Shown piece by piece: positions 33,752 through 40,940 of a stretch of 64,000 nt of DNA. The DNA is taken from positions 4,558 through 68,557 of the forward strand of contig CAZZBZ010000007.1 of NCBI GenBank assembly GCA_964653025.1. The letters run 5' to 3'. The notes under the pieces are model-generated. The model ran no database searches and had not been told where the DNA came from. It saw only the letters and a list, made by a program, of their open reading frames with translations. Each line of letters opens with the position of its first letter. The first letter of the stretch is position 1. The translations under genes were made by a program, and so were the position numbers. Source of the stretch: JABWAM01 sp964653025. GTDB lineage: Bacteria; Verrucomicrobiota; Verrucomicrobiia; JABWAM01.

Positions 33752-34768
33752 TCATCCTTTCGAGGAGAGGCGGGCCATAATCTGGTCGGTGATGCTCTGG
33801 ACGGCCTTCTCGACCTCGGGATCGGCCGCGGGCGAGGCCGCCGATTCCGTCGCCACGCAGGTCACACCCGGACGCCACTCGCTGTTGTCGCAGAGCTCGC
33901 ACTCCTTGAGCCCGATCCGCGGGTCGGGGATGCCGAGCTTCTGCTTGATCTTGAGGAGATCGCCCATCTGCTCGCCAGTGAAGGTCTTCAGGTCGGTGCC
34001 GAGTTGGGCGGCCGCGAGAACCGTGCGGCAGTAGGCCTCGACGATTTCCATCTTGAAGTAGGCATCCTCGACGCCGATGTGGCTCCAGGAGACGACCCCG
34101 TGGTTGGCCATCAGGATTGTGTTGTGCTGGTCCGAAAGGTCGGCGACCAGTTTGCCCATCTCGGGCGTGCCCGGGGTTCGGTACGGGGCGAGCGGCACCT
34201 TCCCGACAAAAACCTCGATCTCGGGAATCATGCAGGTGGGCGGCGTGACCCCCGCGACCGCGAAAGCCGTGGCGTAGGGCGGGTGGCAGTGGACCACCGA
34301 CTTCGCCTTCGGCTGCCGCTTCATGATCTGGAGGTGCATGAGAATCTCGCTCGTGCGCGGCTTCACCCCGGCGAGTTGCTTGCCCTCCAAATCCACGAAG
34401 CTAAGGTCCTCGGGCTTCATGAAGCCCTTGGAGACGAGGGTCGGCGTGCAAAGCACCACATTCTCCCGCACACGAATGGAAATGTTCCCCCCGTTTCCGT
34501 CCACATACTCGCGCGTCCAGAGGCGGCGCCCGATGTCGCAGATCTGGGTCTTCAGGGCCTCGACCTCGGGGGAGTGGAAGAGCTTCTCGATCTCGCTCAC
34601 GCCCTTCGACGGCGAGGAGGTAGTCCCGGCCACGCGCCCCCCGCGTTCGAGTTCGCGCAGGCGGTCCTGGGCGGCGGGGGTGAGCATCGCCCCCTCGGGA
34701 AGAGAGACCTTGCCTCCTCCCTTTCGCGCAAGGTCCTCGATATCCCGAACGCTGACGACGGTTTTCAT
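33752..34768 (-). CDS. class II (zinc) sugar-phosphate aldolase of the BMC
   Basis: 338 aa. Residues about 65-290 are an AraD/FucA-type aldolase: GNGGNISIR, zinc histidines VHCHPPYATAFAVAG and MANHGVVSW, catalytic glutamate MIPEIEVFVG. In PVC microcompartments this enzyme cleaves L-fuculose- or L-rhamnulose-1-phosphate to DHAP and lactaldehyde. Two extras: an N-terminal leader (1-45) with KVSLPEGAMLTPAAQDRLRE, similar in pattern to leaders on other BMC enzymes, and a C-terminal linker plus helix (DPEVEKAVQSITDQIMARLS) resembling an encapsulation peptide. Overlaps the pentamer gene upstream by ATGA. Confidence 0.88.
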   Translation of the reverse strand: MKTVVSVRDIEDLARKGGGKVSLPEGAMLTPAAQDRLRELERGGRVAGTTSSPSKGVSEIEKLFHSPEVEALKTQICDIGRRLWTREYVDGNGGNISIRVRENVVLCTPTLVSKGFMKPEDLSFVDLEGKQLAGVKPRTSEILMHLQIMKRQPKAKSVVHCHPPYATAFAVAGVTPPTCMIPEIEVFVGKVPLAPYRTPGTPEMGKLVADLSDQHNTILMANHGVVSWSHIGVEDAYFKMEIVEAYCRTVLAAAQLGTDLKTFTGEQMGDLLKIKQKLGIPDPRIGLKECELCDNSEWRPGVTCVATESAASPAADPEVEKAVQSITDQIMARLSSKG

Positions 34769-35064
34769 AAAGGCGTGTAGTTGATGGTGTCCACGATGGC
34801 GACATTGATGGCGTCAATCGGCGTGGGTTCCTTAAAGGGCATGGCCGCCTCGCGGCCTTCCTCGATCCCCACCACATCCCCCACCCCGCCGCCCAGGCTG
34901 TCGTAAACGACAAGACTGGGCTCGGAGGTCACCGCGGGCTTCCGCGCCGCGAGCGACGGGAAGTGCTCCCGCGTGGCGGGGCTGACGATGAGCCAACGGC
35001 CGCCCTTGAGGGCGGGCGTGGCGCGGCTCAGGGTCACGCGGCCAATGACGGATCCAAAACGCAT
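34765..35064 (-). CDS. EutN/CcmL pentameric BMC vertex protein 1
   Basis: 99 aa. MRFGSVIGRVTLSRATPALK, GVGDVVGIEEG and the ending AINVAIVDTINY match the BMC-P fold, whose pentamers cap the vertices of the shell. Overlaps the aldolase gene by 4 bp, so both are made together. Confidence 0.92.
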   Translation of the reverse strand: MRFGSVIGRVTLSRATPALKGGRWLIVSPATREHFPSLAARKPAVTSEPSLVVYDSLGGGVGDVVGIEEGREAAMPFKEPTPIDAINVAIVDTINYTPL

Positions 35065-35074
35065 GGGAAAAGGA

Positions 35075-35109
35075 AGAAGCTGGTAGCTACTAGATTATAG
35101 GTTGCAGCG
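35075..35109. repeat. heptad-repeat tract d
   Basis: Five units with partial consensus nnTAGnT: AGAAGCT, GGTAGCT, ACTAGAT, TATAGGT, TGCAGCG. It lies in the spacer upstream of vertex gene 1. Confidence 0.65.
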
Positions 35110-35182
35110 GAGAGGAACTTACTGAGAGACGCGGCTCGTCGCATTATCTGGATTCTTGGTCTTATCAGTCGGTTTTTTGGGT

Positions 35183-35217
35183 CTATGGCTATGAGCTACA
35201 AGCTATTCGCTAATCCT
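35183..35217. repeat. heptad-repeat tract e
   Basis: Five units with consensus tAnnngC: CTATGGC, TATGAGC, TACAAGC, TATTCGC, TAATCCT. The tract overlaps the last codons of vertex gene 2. The periodicity may extend back to about 35148. Confidence 0.65.
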
Positions 35218-35470
35218 TGTCCACGATCGCAACAACCATGTCGCGCACGGGGCTCATCGGGTCGCCGACGGCCTGGCGCGCGGCGGAGCCGTCGCTCGAG
35301 ACGATCACCGTCTGGTGGAGCGCCGCGCCGTGCGGGTCGATCGCGGCGCGCGGGGCGCCGATCGGGGCGCCCGCACCGTCCACGGGCTGGCAGATGAGGA
35401 TGCGCCAACCGAGGAAGCTTGGGTGCTTCCGTGTGGAGGTGACGTTTCCTTCGATGCGAGCGAGGAGCAT
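35210..35470 (-). CDS. EutN/CcmL pentameric BMC vertex protein 2
   Basis: 86 aa. MLLARIEGNVTSTRKHPSFL, ILICQPVD, and the C-terminal MVVAIVDKD are BMC-P features. Its last residues are encoded within heptad tract e and its upstream region is tract f. Likely a second vertex paralogue used in the same shell. Confidence 0.92.
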   Translation of the reverse strand: MLLARIEGNVTSTRKHPSFLGWRILICQPVDGAGAPIGAPRAAIDPHGAALHQTVIVSSDGSAARQAVGDPMSPVRDMVVAIVDKD

Positions 35471-35515
35471 GGGGAGGAAGCTTGGAGTTAGGAGTTGGGA
35501 GATGGGAGTGGGGCG
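35471..35515. repeat. heptad-repeat tract f
   Basis: Units GGAGTTA, GGAGTTG, GGAGATG, GGAGTGG and a preceding GAAGCTT-type unit. It lies between vertex gene 2 and the four-helix-bundle gene, and encodes the Pro/Ser-rich last residues of the latter. Confidence 0.7.
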
Positions 35516-35880
35516 CTCGGCAGCGGACCGAGCAGCGATCTGACATATGCGCCAGCCAAACAGGAGACCTCCAGGTAGAGATCCATGAGGCGCTTCGGAT
35601 CGCCGTAACCGAGGTCTTCGGCAAGAATGAGGTAGTAGTGGAGTTCTTCCAAGGAACCTTGGGCCATATTGAAGAACCGCGCCTTGTCGGCCCGTCCACG
35701 TTTCGAGAAACCCTCCGCCATGTTCGCAGGCGCCGAAACTGCTGCGCGACGAAGCTGGGACACCAAGCCGTACCGCTCCTCGGTGGGAAAACGCGAGGTG
35801 AAGCGGTAGACCGCCAGCACAAGCTCATGGGCTTTTTGCCACACGATCAGGTCGCGGAATGTACGGGCAGGTTGTTTCAC
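35488..35880 (-). CDS. four-helix-bundle protein (23S rRNA IVS / S23 family)
   Basis: 130 aa from a GTG at 35880. FRDLIVWQKAHELVLAVYRF, QLRRAAVSAPANMAEGF and GSLEELHYYLILAEDLGY are the consensus blocks of the S23/IVS four-helix-bundle family. These proteins are encoded in 23S rRNA intervening sequences and, more often, at scattered chromosomal sites; their function is unknown. There is no rRNA here. The gene is wedged between BMC genes, with heptad tracts on both sides (f and g), and looks like an inserted cassette. Its last dozen residues are tract f read through. Confidence 0.88.
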   Translation of the reverse strand: MKQPARTFRDLIVWQKAHELVLAVYRFTSRFPTEERYGLVSQLRRAAVSAPANMAEGFSKRGRADKARFFNMAQGSLEELHYYLILAEDLGYGDPKRLMDLYLEVSCLAGAYVRSLLGPLPSAPLPSPNS

Positions 35881-35905
35881 GGGCGTCTTCGTTCGATCAG
35901 TTCAT

Positions 35906-35947
35906 TCTGGCTTCCAACTCCCAGCTCCTCGCTCCTCACCCCTCAAT
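35906..35947. repeat. heptad-repeat tract g
   Basis: Six units with consensus cCcnnct: TCTGGCT, TCCAACT, CCCAGCT, CCTCGCT, CCTCACC, CCTCAAT. It overlaps the aldehyde dehydrogenase stop and fills the spacer up to the four-helix-bundle gene. Confidence 0.75.
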
Positions 35948-37433
35948 AAATCCGGAGGTTGTCCACCATCACGCAGCGACGGACGCGCGTGAAGGTGCGC
36001 GGGTTGGTGATCCCCTCGCCGGTCGGCGTGGCGATGGAGAAGCTGGGGTACCCCTCGCCGCCATTGCCGAGGCCGGCGAGGCAGGAGCCGTTCTTCACGA
36101 AGATCGTCGTGTCGAGGGCGCGGGCCATGGCGGTCATGTGGTCCACATTCTTCGAGTGGATGATCGAGGTATGGCGGTAGTTGTGCTCGGCCTTCTTCGC
36201 GGCGGCGATTCCCTCCGCGACGGAGCGCACCCGCACGAAGGGTACGAAGGGCATCATCTGCTCCTCGATGACGAACGGGTGGTCGGCGTCGGTCTCGCCG
36301 AAGAGCAGGGGCGCCTTGTCGGGGGCCGGGGCGCCCGCGTGCTTCGCCAGGATGGAGGCGTCCTTGCCGATAAAGTCCTTGTTCACGACCGGGTGGGAGC
36401 AGCCCCCGCCCTGGCCGGCCGGGAAGGTGAAGGCGGCCTTCGTAAGCTTCTCGACCTGGGCGGAGTTGAGGCGGATGGCGCCCGCCCGCTCCATGGCCTG
36501 GAGGAGGGCGTCGGCCACCTTGTCGAGGACGAAGACCTCCTTCTCGCCAATGCAGAGCAGGTTGTTGTCGTAGCCGCCGCCGAGGATGATGCAGCGGGCG
36601 GCGTTGTCGAGGTCGGCGGTGTCGTCCACGAGGACGGGCGGGTTGCCCGGCCCGGCGCAGATGGCGCGCTTGCCAGCCTGCATGGCGGCCTTCACGACAC
36701 CGGGGCCGCCGGTGACGCAGAGGAGGCGGACGTGCTCGTTCGCGCACATCGCCTTGAAGGACTCGATCGTCGGGCTCTCAATGATGGTGGCGAGGTTGCG
36801 GATCCCGGTCTCGCGCTCGATGGCCTCGTTGTAGACGCGCAGCGCCATCGCCGCGCAGCGGGCGGCGTTCGGGTGGGCGTTGAAGACCACGGCGTTACCC
36901 GCGGAGACCATGCTGATGATATTGGCGCTGAGCGTGGGGATCGAGTGGGTCGAGGGGGTCACCGCGCCGATCACCCCGAACGGGCAGTACTCTTCGTGGG
37001 TGATCCCGTGGTCGCCGCTCAGGGCGTAGGGCTGCAGGAACTCGACGCCGGGGATGGCGCGCAGGCCGACCAACTTCTCGACCTTGTGGTCGAGGCGGCC
37101 AATCTTTGTTTCCTCGAACTCGATCCGTCCCCATTCCTCGGCGTGTTGGCCCGAGAGCGCCTTGACGATCTCGACGACCTTGCGCCGCGCGGCCATCCCG
37201 CCCTCGACGAGTTGGAGAAAGGCGGCGGCGGCAGCCTCGCAAGCCAGGGCGGCGTCGGGAAACACTCCGAGCGGACGTCCACCCGAAGAGGCGCGGGACG
37301 ACGGCGCGGGCGCCGCGGCCTTCGCGGCGGGAGCGGGCGCCGGGGATTTCTGGGGAACGTGACCGAGACGTCCGAGGACCTCCTCGACCACGTTTCGGAT
37401 GACAGTGTCATCCAGTGAAGGTTTCGAGCTCAT
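35943..37433 (-). CDS. CoA-acylating aldehyde dehydrogenase (PduP/EutE type)
   Basis: 496 aa. An N-terminal helix (DDTVIRNVVEEVLGRLGH, 8-25) and an Ala/Pro linker (30-50) form a typical PduP-style encapsulation peptide. The body is an acylating aldehyde dehydrogenase: VIGAVTPSTHSIPTLSAN, NAVVFNAHPNA, catalytic Cys294 in DNNLLCIGEKEVFV, and MMPFVPFVRVRSV. It oxidises the lumen aldehyde (lactaldehyde expected) to acyl-CoA with NAD+. Followed directly by the four-helix-bundle insertion and preceded by vertex gene 3. Confidence 0.94.
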   Translation of the reverse strand: MSSKPSLDDTVIRNVVEEVLGRLGHVPQKSPAPAPAAKAAAPAPSSRASSGGRPLGVFPDAALACEAAAAAFLQLVEGGMAARRKVVEIVKALSGQHAEEWGRIEFEETKIGRLDHKVEKLVGLRAIPGVEFLQPYALSGDHGITHEEYCPFGVIGAVTPSTHSIPTLSANIISMVSAGNAVVFNAHPNAARCAAMALRVYNEAIERETGIRNLATIIESPTIESFKAMCANEHVRLLCVTGGPGVVKAAMQAGKRAICAGPGNPPVLVDDTADLDNAARCIILGGGYDNNLLCIGEKEVFVLDKVADALLQAMERAGAIRLNSAQVEKLTKAAFTFPAGQGGGCSHPVVNKDFIGKDASILAKHAGAPAPDKAPLLFGETDADHPFVIEEQMMPFVPFVRVRSVAEGIAAAKKAEHNYRHTSIIHSKNVDHMTAMARALDTTIFVKNGSCLAGLGNGGEGYPSFSIATPTGEGITNPRTFTRVRRCVMVDNLRIY

Positions 37434-37458
37434 GGGGATTCAGGCGGCGGGCGCAGGT

Positions 37459-37776
37459 TCAGCGGGCGTTTCGGGCGTTGAAGATTTCTTTCCCGAGTAC
37501 ATCCACCGTGTCGACGATGCCGATGACAACGGCGTCCACGGGGGCTTCCTTGAGGCCGGGCGCAAGGCGGGCGGAACTTCCCTGGCAGAAAAGGACCATC
37601 TCCCCTTCGCCGGCACCGACGCTGTCCACGGCGACCATGGTATTGCTGCCGGGTTTGAAGCGAGACGGGTCCTTATCGTCCACGAGCATGGGGCGCAGGA
37701 GGAGCAGCTTTCGGCCGCTCATCGAGGCGTCCTTCTTCGTGGAGACCACGGATCCCTCGACCTTGGCAAGAAACAT
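37459..37776 (-). CDS. EutN/CcmL pentameric BMC vertex protein 3
   Basis: 105 aa from ATG at 37776. MFLAKVEGSVVSTKKDASMS, VDSVGAGEGEMVLFCQGSSAR and AVVIGIVDTVDVLGKEIF are standard BMC-P elements and this copy is closest in pattern to CcmL/EutN. An upstream in-frame start would overlap the BMC-H gene and add a non-homologous leader. Four bases separate it from the BMC-H gene upstream. Confidence 0.92.
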   Translation of the reverse strand: MFLAKVEGSVVSTKKDASMSGRKLLLLRPMLVDDKDPSRFKPGSNTMVAVDSVGAGEGEMVLFCQGSSARLAPGLKEAPVDAVVIGIVDTVDVLGKEIFNARNAR

Positions 37777-37780
37777 GATG

Positions 37781-38071
37781 TTATTTGGCAGCCGCCTTGC
37801 GGGGCAATACCGTCTCGATGTCGCCATGCGGGCGAGCGATCACGTGGACGCTGACGACCTCACCGAGGGCCTTGGCAGCTTGGGCGCCGGCATCGGTCGC
37901 GGCCTTGACGGCGGCAACATCGCCCACGACCACGGCGGTCACGAGCGCATTGCCGACCTGCATCATGGGGCCGGCGAGTTCAACATTCGCGGCCTTGAGC
38001 ATGGCGTCGGTTCCTTCGACGAGGGCGATAAGCCCCCGCGTTTCGAGCATTCCTACAGCTTGATGGTTCAT
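37781..38071 (-). CDS. BMC-H hexameric shell protein 1
   Basis: 96 aa single-BMC-domain protein: AVGMLETRGLIALVEGTDAM, VTAVVVGDVAAVKAATDAGA, GEVVSVHVIARPH. The pore loop (MMQVGNALV) differs from the common KIGSG form, so this paralogue may have a different pore selectivity. The C-terminus is short (TVLPRKAAAK). Confidence 0.93.
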   Translation of the reverse strand: MNHQAVGMLETRGLIALVEGTDAMLKAANVELAGPMMQVGNALVTAVVVGDVAAVKAATDAGAQAAKALGEVVSVHVIARPHGDIETVLPRKAAAK

Positions 38072-38079
38072 AGTTTTCT

Positions 38080-38114
38080 GGGTTGCGGGTTTCGGGTTTC
38101 AGGTTTCGCTTATC
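38080..38114. repeat. heptad-repeat tract h
   Basis: GGGTTGC, GGGTTTC, GGGTTTC, AGGTTTC, GCTTATC: the least degenerate tract, with two identical units. It lies between the kinase stop and BMC-H gene 1. Confidence 0.75.
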
Positions 38115-39315
38115 AGGAGCGGAGAGAGGGATTTTCTTTGAGAAGGAGGCGGCGCGTTTCGCGGGCGACGACCAGTTCCTCGTTCGTGGGGATCACGAGA
38201 ACCTTCGCGCGGGCGGAGGCGGGGCTGAGGCAGGCCTCCTTGCCACGGGTCGCCTCGTTGGCAGCGGGATCGAGCATGATGCCGAGGGCATCGAGATCGC
38301 GGCAGACCATTTCGCGAATGTTGGCCTGGTTCTCGCCAATGCCAGCGGTAAAGACCAGGGCATCGAGGCCGTTCATCTCGACCGCGAAGGCGCCGATCCA
38401 GTGGCGAACCTGGTGAACGAAGACCTCGATCGCGAGCTTCGCGCGCGCATCGCCCTTCGCGGCGGCCTCGGTGAGGTCACGCACATCATTGAGGCCGCCT
38501 GAGATTCCCTTAAGGCCCGACTCCTTGCAAAGGATGCGTTCGGCCTCCTCGATCTTCATACCGGTGGAGCGAAGCACAAAGGGCAGGGCGAAGGAGTCTA
38601 GGTCGCCGACTCGATTGTTGTGGGGAATGCCCGACTGCGGACTCATCCCGAGGCTGTTACCGACGGCGACCCCGTCGCGAACTCCGGCGATCGAGGAACT
38701 GCCGCCCAGGTGACAGGAGACCACCCGGAGCGCGGGTTTGCGGACCGGGCTGGCACCGCCGTCCACGTAGAGGTTGCGGGCGCGGGCAGCCACGTCCTCG
38801 CGATCAAGCATTTCGGCGGAGCGCTCGGCAATGAACTTATGACTCGCACCGTGGAAGCCCCAGCGGCGCACGCCGAGACGATACCACTCCTCGGGAACAC
38901 CGTAGCGCATCGCCGCCTCGGGCGCCCACTGGTAGAAGGCGGTCTCGAAGAGCGCGACCAGCGGAGTCTTCGGCATCCGCTTCGCAAAGAGGCGGATGCC
39001 GTTCACGTAGGGCGGGTTGTGCGCGGGCGCAATCGCGTTGAAGGCTTCCATTGCCGAGATCGCGGTGGCGTCGAGCCGCACGCAGCCGTTCATGCCGCGC
39101 GCCATGATGGCCTTGAAACCCACCGCCGCCAGGTCCCCCTCATCGCGCACCCAGCCGCCCTTGCGAAGCTCGGCAAGACAGGCCTCGATGGCCGGGGCGT
39201 GGTCAGCCAGGCGCTCGAACCCGCCGCGCGCGAGCATCCGCTCCTGTCCGCCCGCGAAATCGAACAGGCGGTACTTGAGGGAGGTCGAGCCGAGGTTGGC
39301 GACGAGGATTTTCAA
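38113..39315 (-). CDS. ackA: acetate/propionate-type kinase of the BMC
   Basis: 400 aa from a TTG at 39315. LKILVANLGSTSLKYRLFDF (nucleotide/phosphate strand), GFHGASHKFIAERSA, SCHLGGSSSIAGVRDG and FTAGIGENQANIRE are the acetokinase motifs. It converts the acyl phosphate made by PduL to acid and ATP. Starting farther upstream would translate heptad tract i as a Pro-rich leader, which is unlikely. Divergent from housekeeping AckA in the first motif (ANLGSTS for NCGSSS). Confidence 0.9.
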   Translation of the reverse strand: MKILVANLGSTSLKYRLFDFAGGQERMLARGGFERLADHAPAIEACLAELRKGGWVRDEGDLAAVGFKAIMARGMNGCVRLDATAISAMEAFNAIAPAHNPPYVNGIRLFAKRMPKTPLVALFETAFYQWAPEAAMRYGVPEEWYRLGVRRWGFHGASHKFIAERSAEMLDREDVAARARNLYVDGGASPVRKPALRVVSCHLGGSSSIAGVRDGVAVGNSLGMSPQSGIPHNNRVGDLDSFALPFVLRSTGMKIEEAERILCKESGLKGISGGLNDVRDLTEAAAKGDARAKLAIEVFVHQVRHWIGAFAVEMNGLDALVFTAGIGENQANIREMVCRDLDALGIMLDPAANEATRGKEACLSPASARAKVLVIPTNEELVVARETRRLLLKENPSLRS

Positions 39316-39317
39316 CG

Positions 39318-39352
39318 CAGGAGATGGAAGCTGGAAGTTGGGAGTTGGAAGA
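39318..39352. repeat. heptad-repeat tract i
   Basis: CAGGAGA, TGGAAGC, TGGAAGT, TGGGAGT, TGGAAGA. It occupies the leader just upstream of the kinase start. The spacer 39353-39463 otherwise shows nothing recognisable. Confidence 0.75.
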
Positions 39353-39463
39353 GGCGCGGCTGGCGCCACCGCCCATCCACACTCCCCGGCTTCCCGATCA
39401 CCGACCCCTTCCTACCCATCGGCATCTGCCAATCGGCAATCAGAAATCGGCAAACGGCAGTTC

Positions 39464-39742
39464 CTATTGGAGCCAACGGAGGAGGGTGGGCAGGCCATCG
39501 TGCGGGCGTGCGATCACATGCACGCTCACCACCTCGCCCACCTGGGCGGCAGCGGCGGCGCCGGCATCGGTCGCGGCCTTCACCGCGGCGACATCGCCAC
39601 GGAAGAAGGAGGTCACGAATCCGCTGCCGATCTTCTCCCACCCGACGAGGGTGACGTTTGCGGCCTTCAGCGCCGCATCGCTCGCTTCGAGGAGCGCGCA
39701 GAGGCCCTTGGTTTCAATCATTCCGATTGCTTGCTGTGCCAT
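39464..39742 (-). CDS. BMC-H hexameric shell protein 2
   Basis: 92 aa. AIGMIETKGLCALLEASDAA, LVGWEKIGSGFVTSFFRGDV, AVKAATDAGAAAAAQVGEVV and SVHVIARPH. The pore motif KIGSG is the canonical PduA-like form. A typical major shell tile. Confidence 0.95.
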   Translation of the reverse strand: MAQQAIGMIETKGLCALLEASDAALKAANVTLVGWEKIGSGFVTSFFRGDVAAVKAATDAGAAAAAQVGEVVSVHVIARPHDGLPTLLRWLQ

Positions 39743-39777
39743 GGTTGTAGGGGGTTGGTTGTTTGGGGGGGGTTACT
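39743..39777. repeat. heptad-repeat tract j
   Basis: GGTTGTA, GGGGGTT, GGTTGTT, TGGGGGG, GGTTACT. It fills the whole 30-bp spacer between the two BMC-H genes and overlaps the stop of BMC-H 3. Confidence 0.6.
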
Positions 39778-40042
39778 TCACGAACGCCTTGAGCAGGTCT
39801 TCGTGGGGGCGGGCGATGATGTGCGAGCTGACGAGCTCGCCCACCTTGGCGGCCGCTTTCGACCCGGCATCCACTGCGGCCTTCACGCTGCCGACGTCGC
39901 CGCGTGCGAGCACGGTGATCAGTCCGCCGCCGATGGATAGGGTTTTAACGAGGGTGACATTTGCGGCTTTGACCATGGCATCGCTGGCTTCCACGCTGCC
40001 GACGTAGCCCTTGGTCTCGACCATTCCGATCGCTTCACTCAT
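39773..40042 (-). CDS. BMC-H hexameric shell protein 3
   Basis: 89 aa. AIGMVETKGYVGSVEASDAM, TLSIGGGLITVLARGDVGSV, ELVSSHIIARPHEDLL. The pore loop SIGGG is a variant. AGGAG lies 7-8 bases upstream of the start on the minus strand. Upstream is the assembly gap. Confidence 0.95.
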   Translation of the reverse strand: MSEAIGMVETKGYVGSVEASDAMVKAANVTLVKTLSIGGGLITVLARGDVGSVKAAVDAGSKAAAKVGELVSSHIIARPHEDLLKAFVK

Positions 40043-40074
40043 AGGTATCTCCTGGGTTTTGGGGTTGCTGAAAA

Positions 40075-40174
40075 NNNNNNNNNNNNNNNNNNNNNNNNNN
40101 NNNNNNNNNNNNNNNNNNNNNNNNNNNNNNNNNNNNNNNNNNNNNNNNNNNNNNNNNNNNNNNNNNNNNNNNNN
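40075..40174. other. assembly gap (100 N) inside BMC operon
   Basis: Placeholder gap between BMC-H 3 and pduL. It hides the last codons of pduL and could hide a further gene; true length is unknown. Confidence 0.99.
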
Positions 40175-40857
40175 CACGGGGTATCGGGCTGAAGGTTACA
40201 GGCGTTACCCTCATCGGTGTCGATGTGCACTTCGAGCTTAAACATCGGATCCACCCGGGCCACGAGCTTATCGAGCAAGATCGCGCAGTCGCCGTCGATC
40301 CGGAGGCTCATCGAGTCGCCCTGTTTCACCCGATAAAAAGCAGCGTCGTCGGGGTGCATGTGGACGTGGCGCAGGGCGCGGATCACCCCCTCCTTCATCT
40401 CAAAAAACCCCGCCGGCCCCATGAGCATGCAGCCGGGCGTGTCCTTGATGCTTCCCGACATGCGGAGGGGGATATCGAACCCGAGCGCGATCGCGTCCGT
40501 GTAGGCGAGCTCGACCTGGTTGAGCGTGCGACATGGACCAAGGATGCGCAGGTTCGAGATTACCCGGCTTCGCGGGCCGATGAGCGTCACCATCTCCTTC
40601 GCGGCAAACTGCCCCTCCATATAGAGAGACTTGAAGACCGAGAGCTGGTGGCCCTTGCCGAAAAGCGCCTCCACCGCCTCCTGCGTGAGGTGGCAATGCC
40701 GCGCACTCACGTTGACGACCAGCGGGTTCGGTCCCCTCGCCTGCGCGGGAAGCGGCTGGGCCATCTGGCGATAGAGCGTCTGTCGCACCAAGTGCTCGAT
40801 CACCGCACGATGAGGAACTTGAACTGGGGAGGCCATGGGCTGGTTGCGTGTCATCAT
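40175..40857 (-). CDS. pduL: PduL-type phosphotransacylase (3' end in gap)
   Basis: About 227 visible residues. AVIEHLVRQTLYRQMAQ is the N-terminal BMC-associated helix; zinc ligands lie in VNVSARHCHLT and VHMHPDDA; GPRSRVISNLRILGPCRTLNQVE is the conserved CoA/phosphate region; FKLEVHIDTDEGNA is close to the usual C-terminus. So only a few residues and the stop are lost in the gap. It exchanges CoA for phosphate on acyl-CoA inside the compartment and recycles CoA for the aldehyde dehydrogenase. First gene of the operon, divergent from DeoR. ATG 40836 is an alternative start. Confidence 0.93.
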
Positions 40858-40884
40858 GCCGAAATTCATGAAGGCGTCAAACAT

Positions 40885-40940
40885 TTTCTTGCAGAATCTT
40901 TCATTATCTGTCAAAAGCTTTCGCGCCAACCTGATGGCCT
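40885..40940. promoter_or_regulatory. divergent pduL/deoR control region
   Basis: The AT-rich stretch between the two divergent genes contains three TTTC-type repeats (TTTTCT, CTTTCA, CTTTCG), the last two about two helical turns apart. This is a plausible DeoR-family operator. No clear -35/-10 pair was identified with confidence. Confidence 0.35.

Noticed and set aside
35859..37418. 519-codon open frame antisense to the BMC aldehyde dehydrogenase
   Set aside because: No domain is recognisable and the minus strand shows an intact catalytic cysteine region.
39316..39369. N-terminal extension of the BMC kinase (MAPAAPLPTPNFQLPSPA)
   Set aside because: The extra residues are heptad tract i in translation; acetokinase homology starts at the TTG at 39315.
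33596..39777. Heptad tracts considered as CRISPR arrays
   Set aside because: Repeats are 7 nt, contiguous and degenerate, with no unique spacers and no cas genes.
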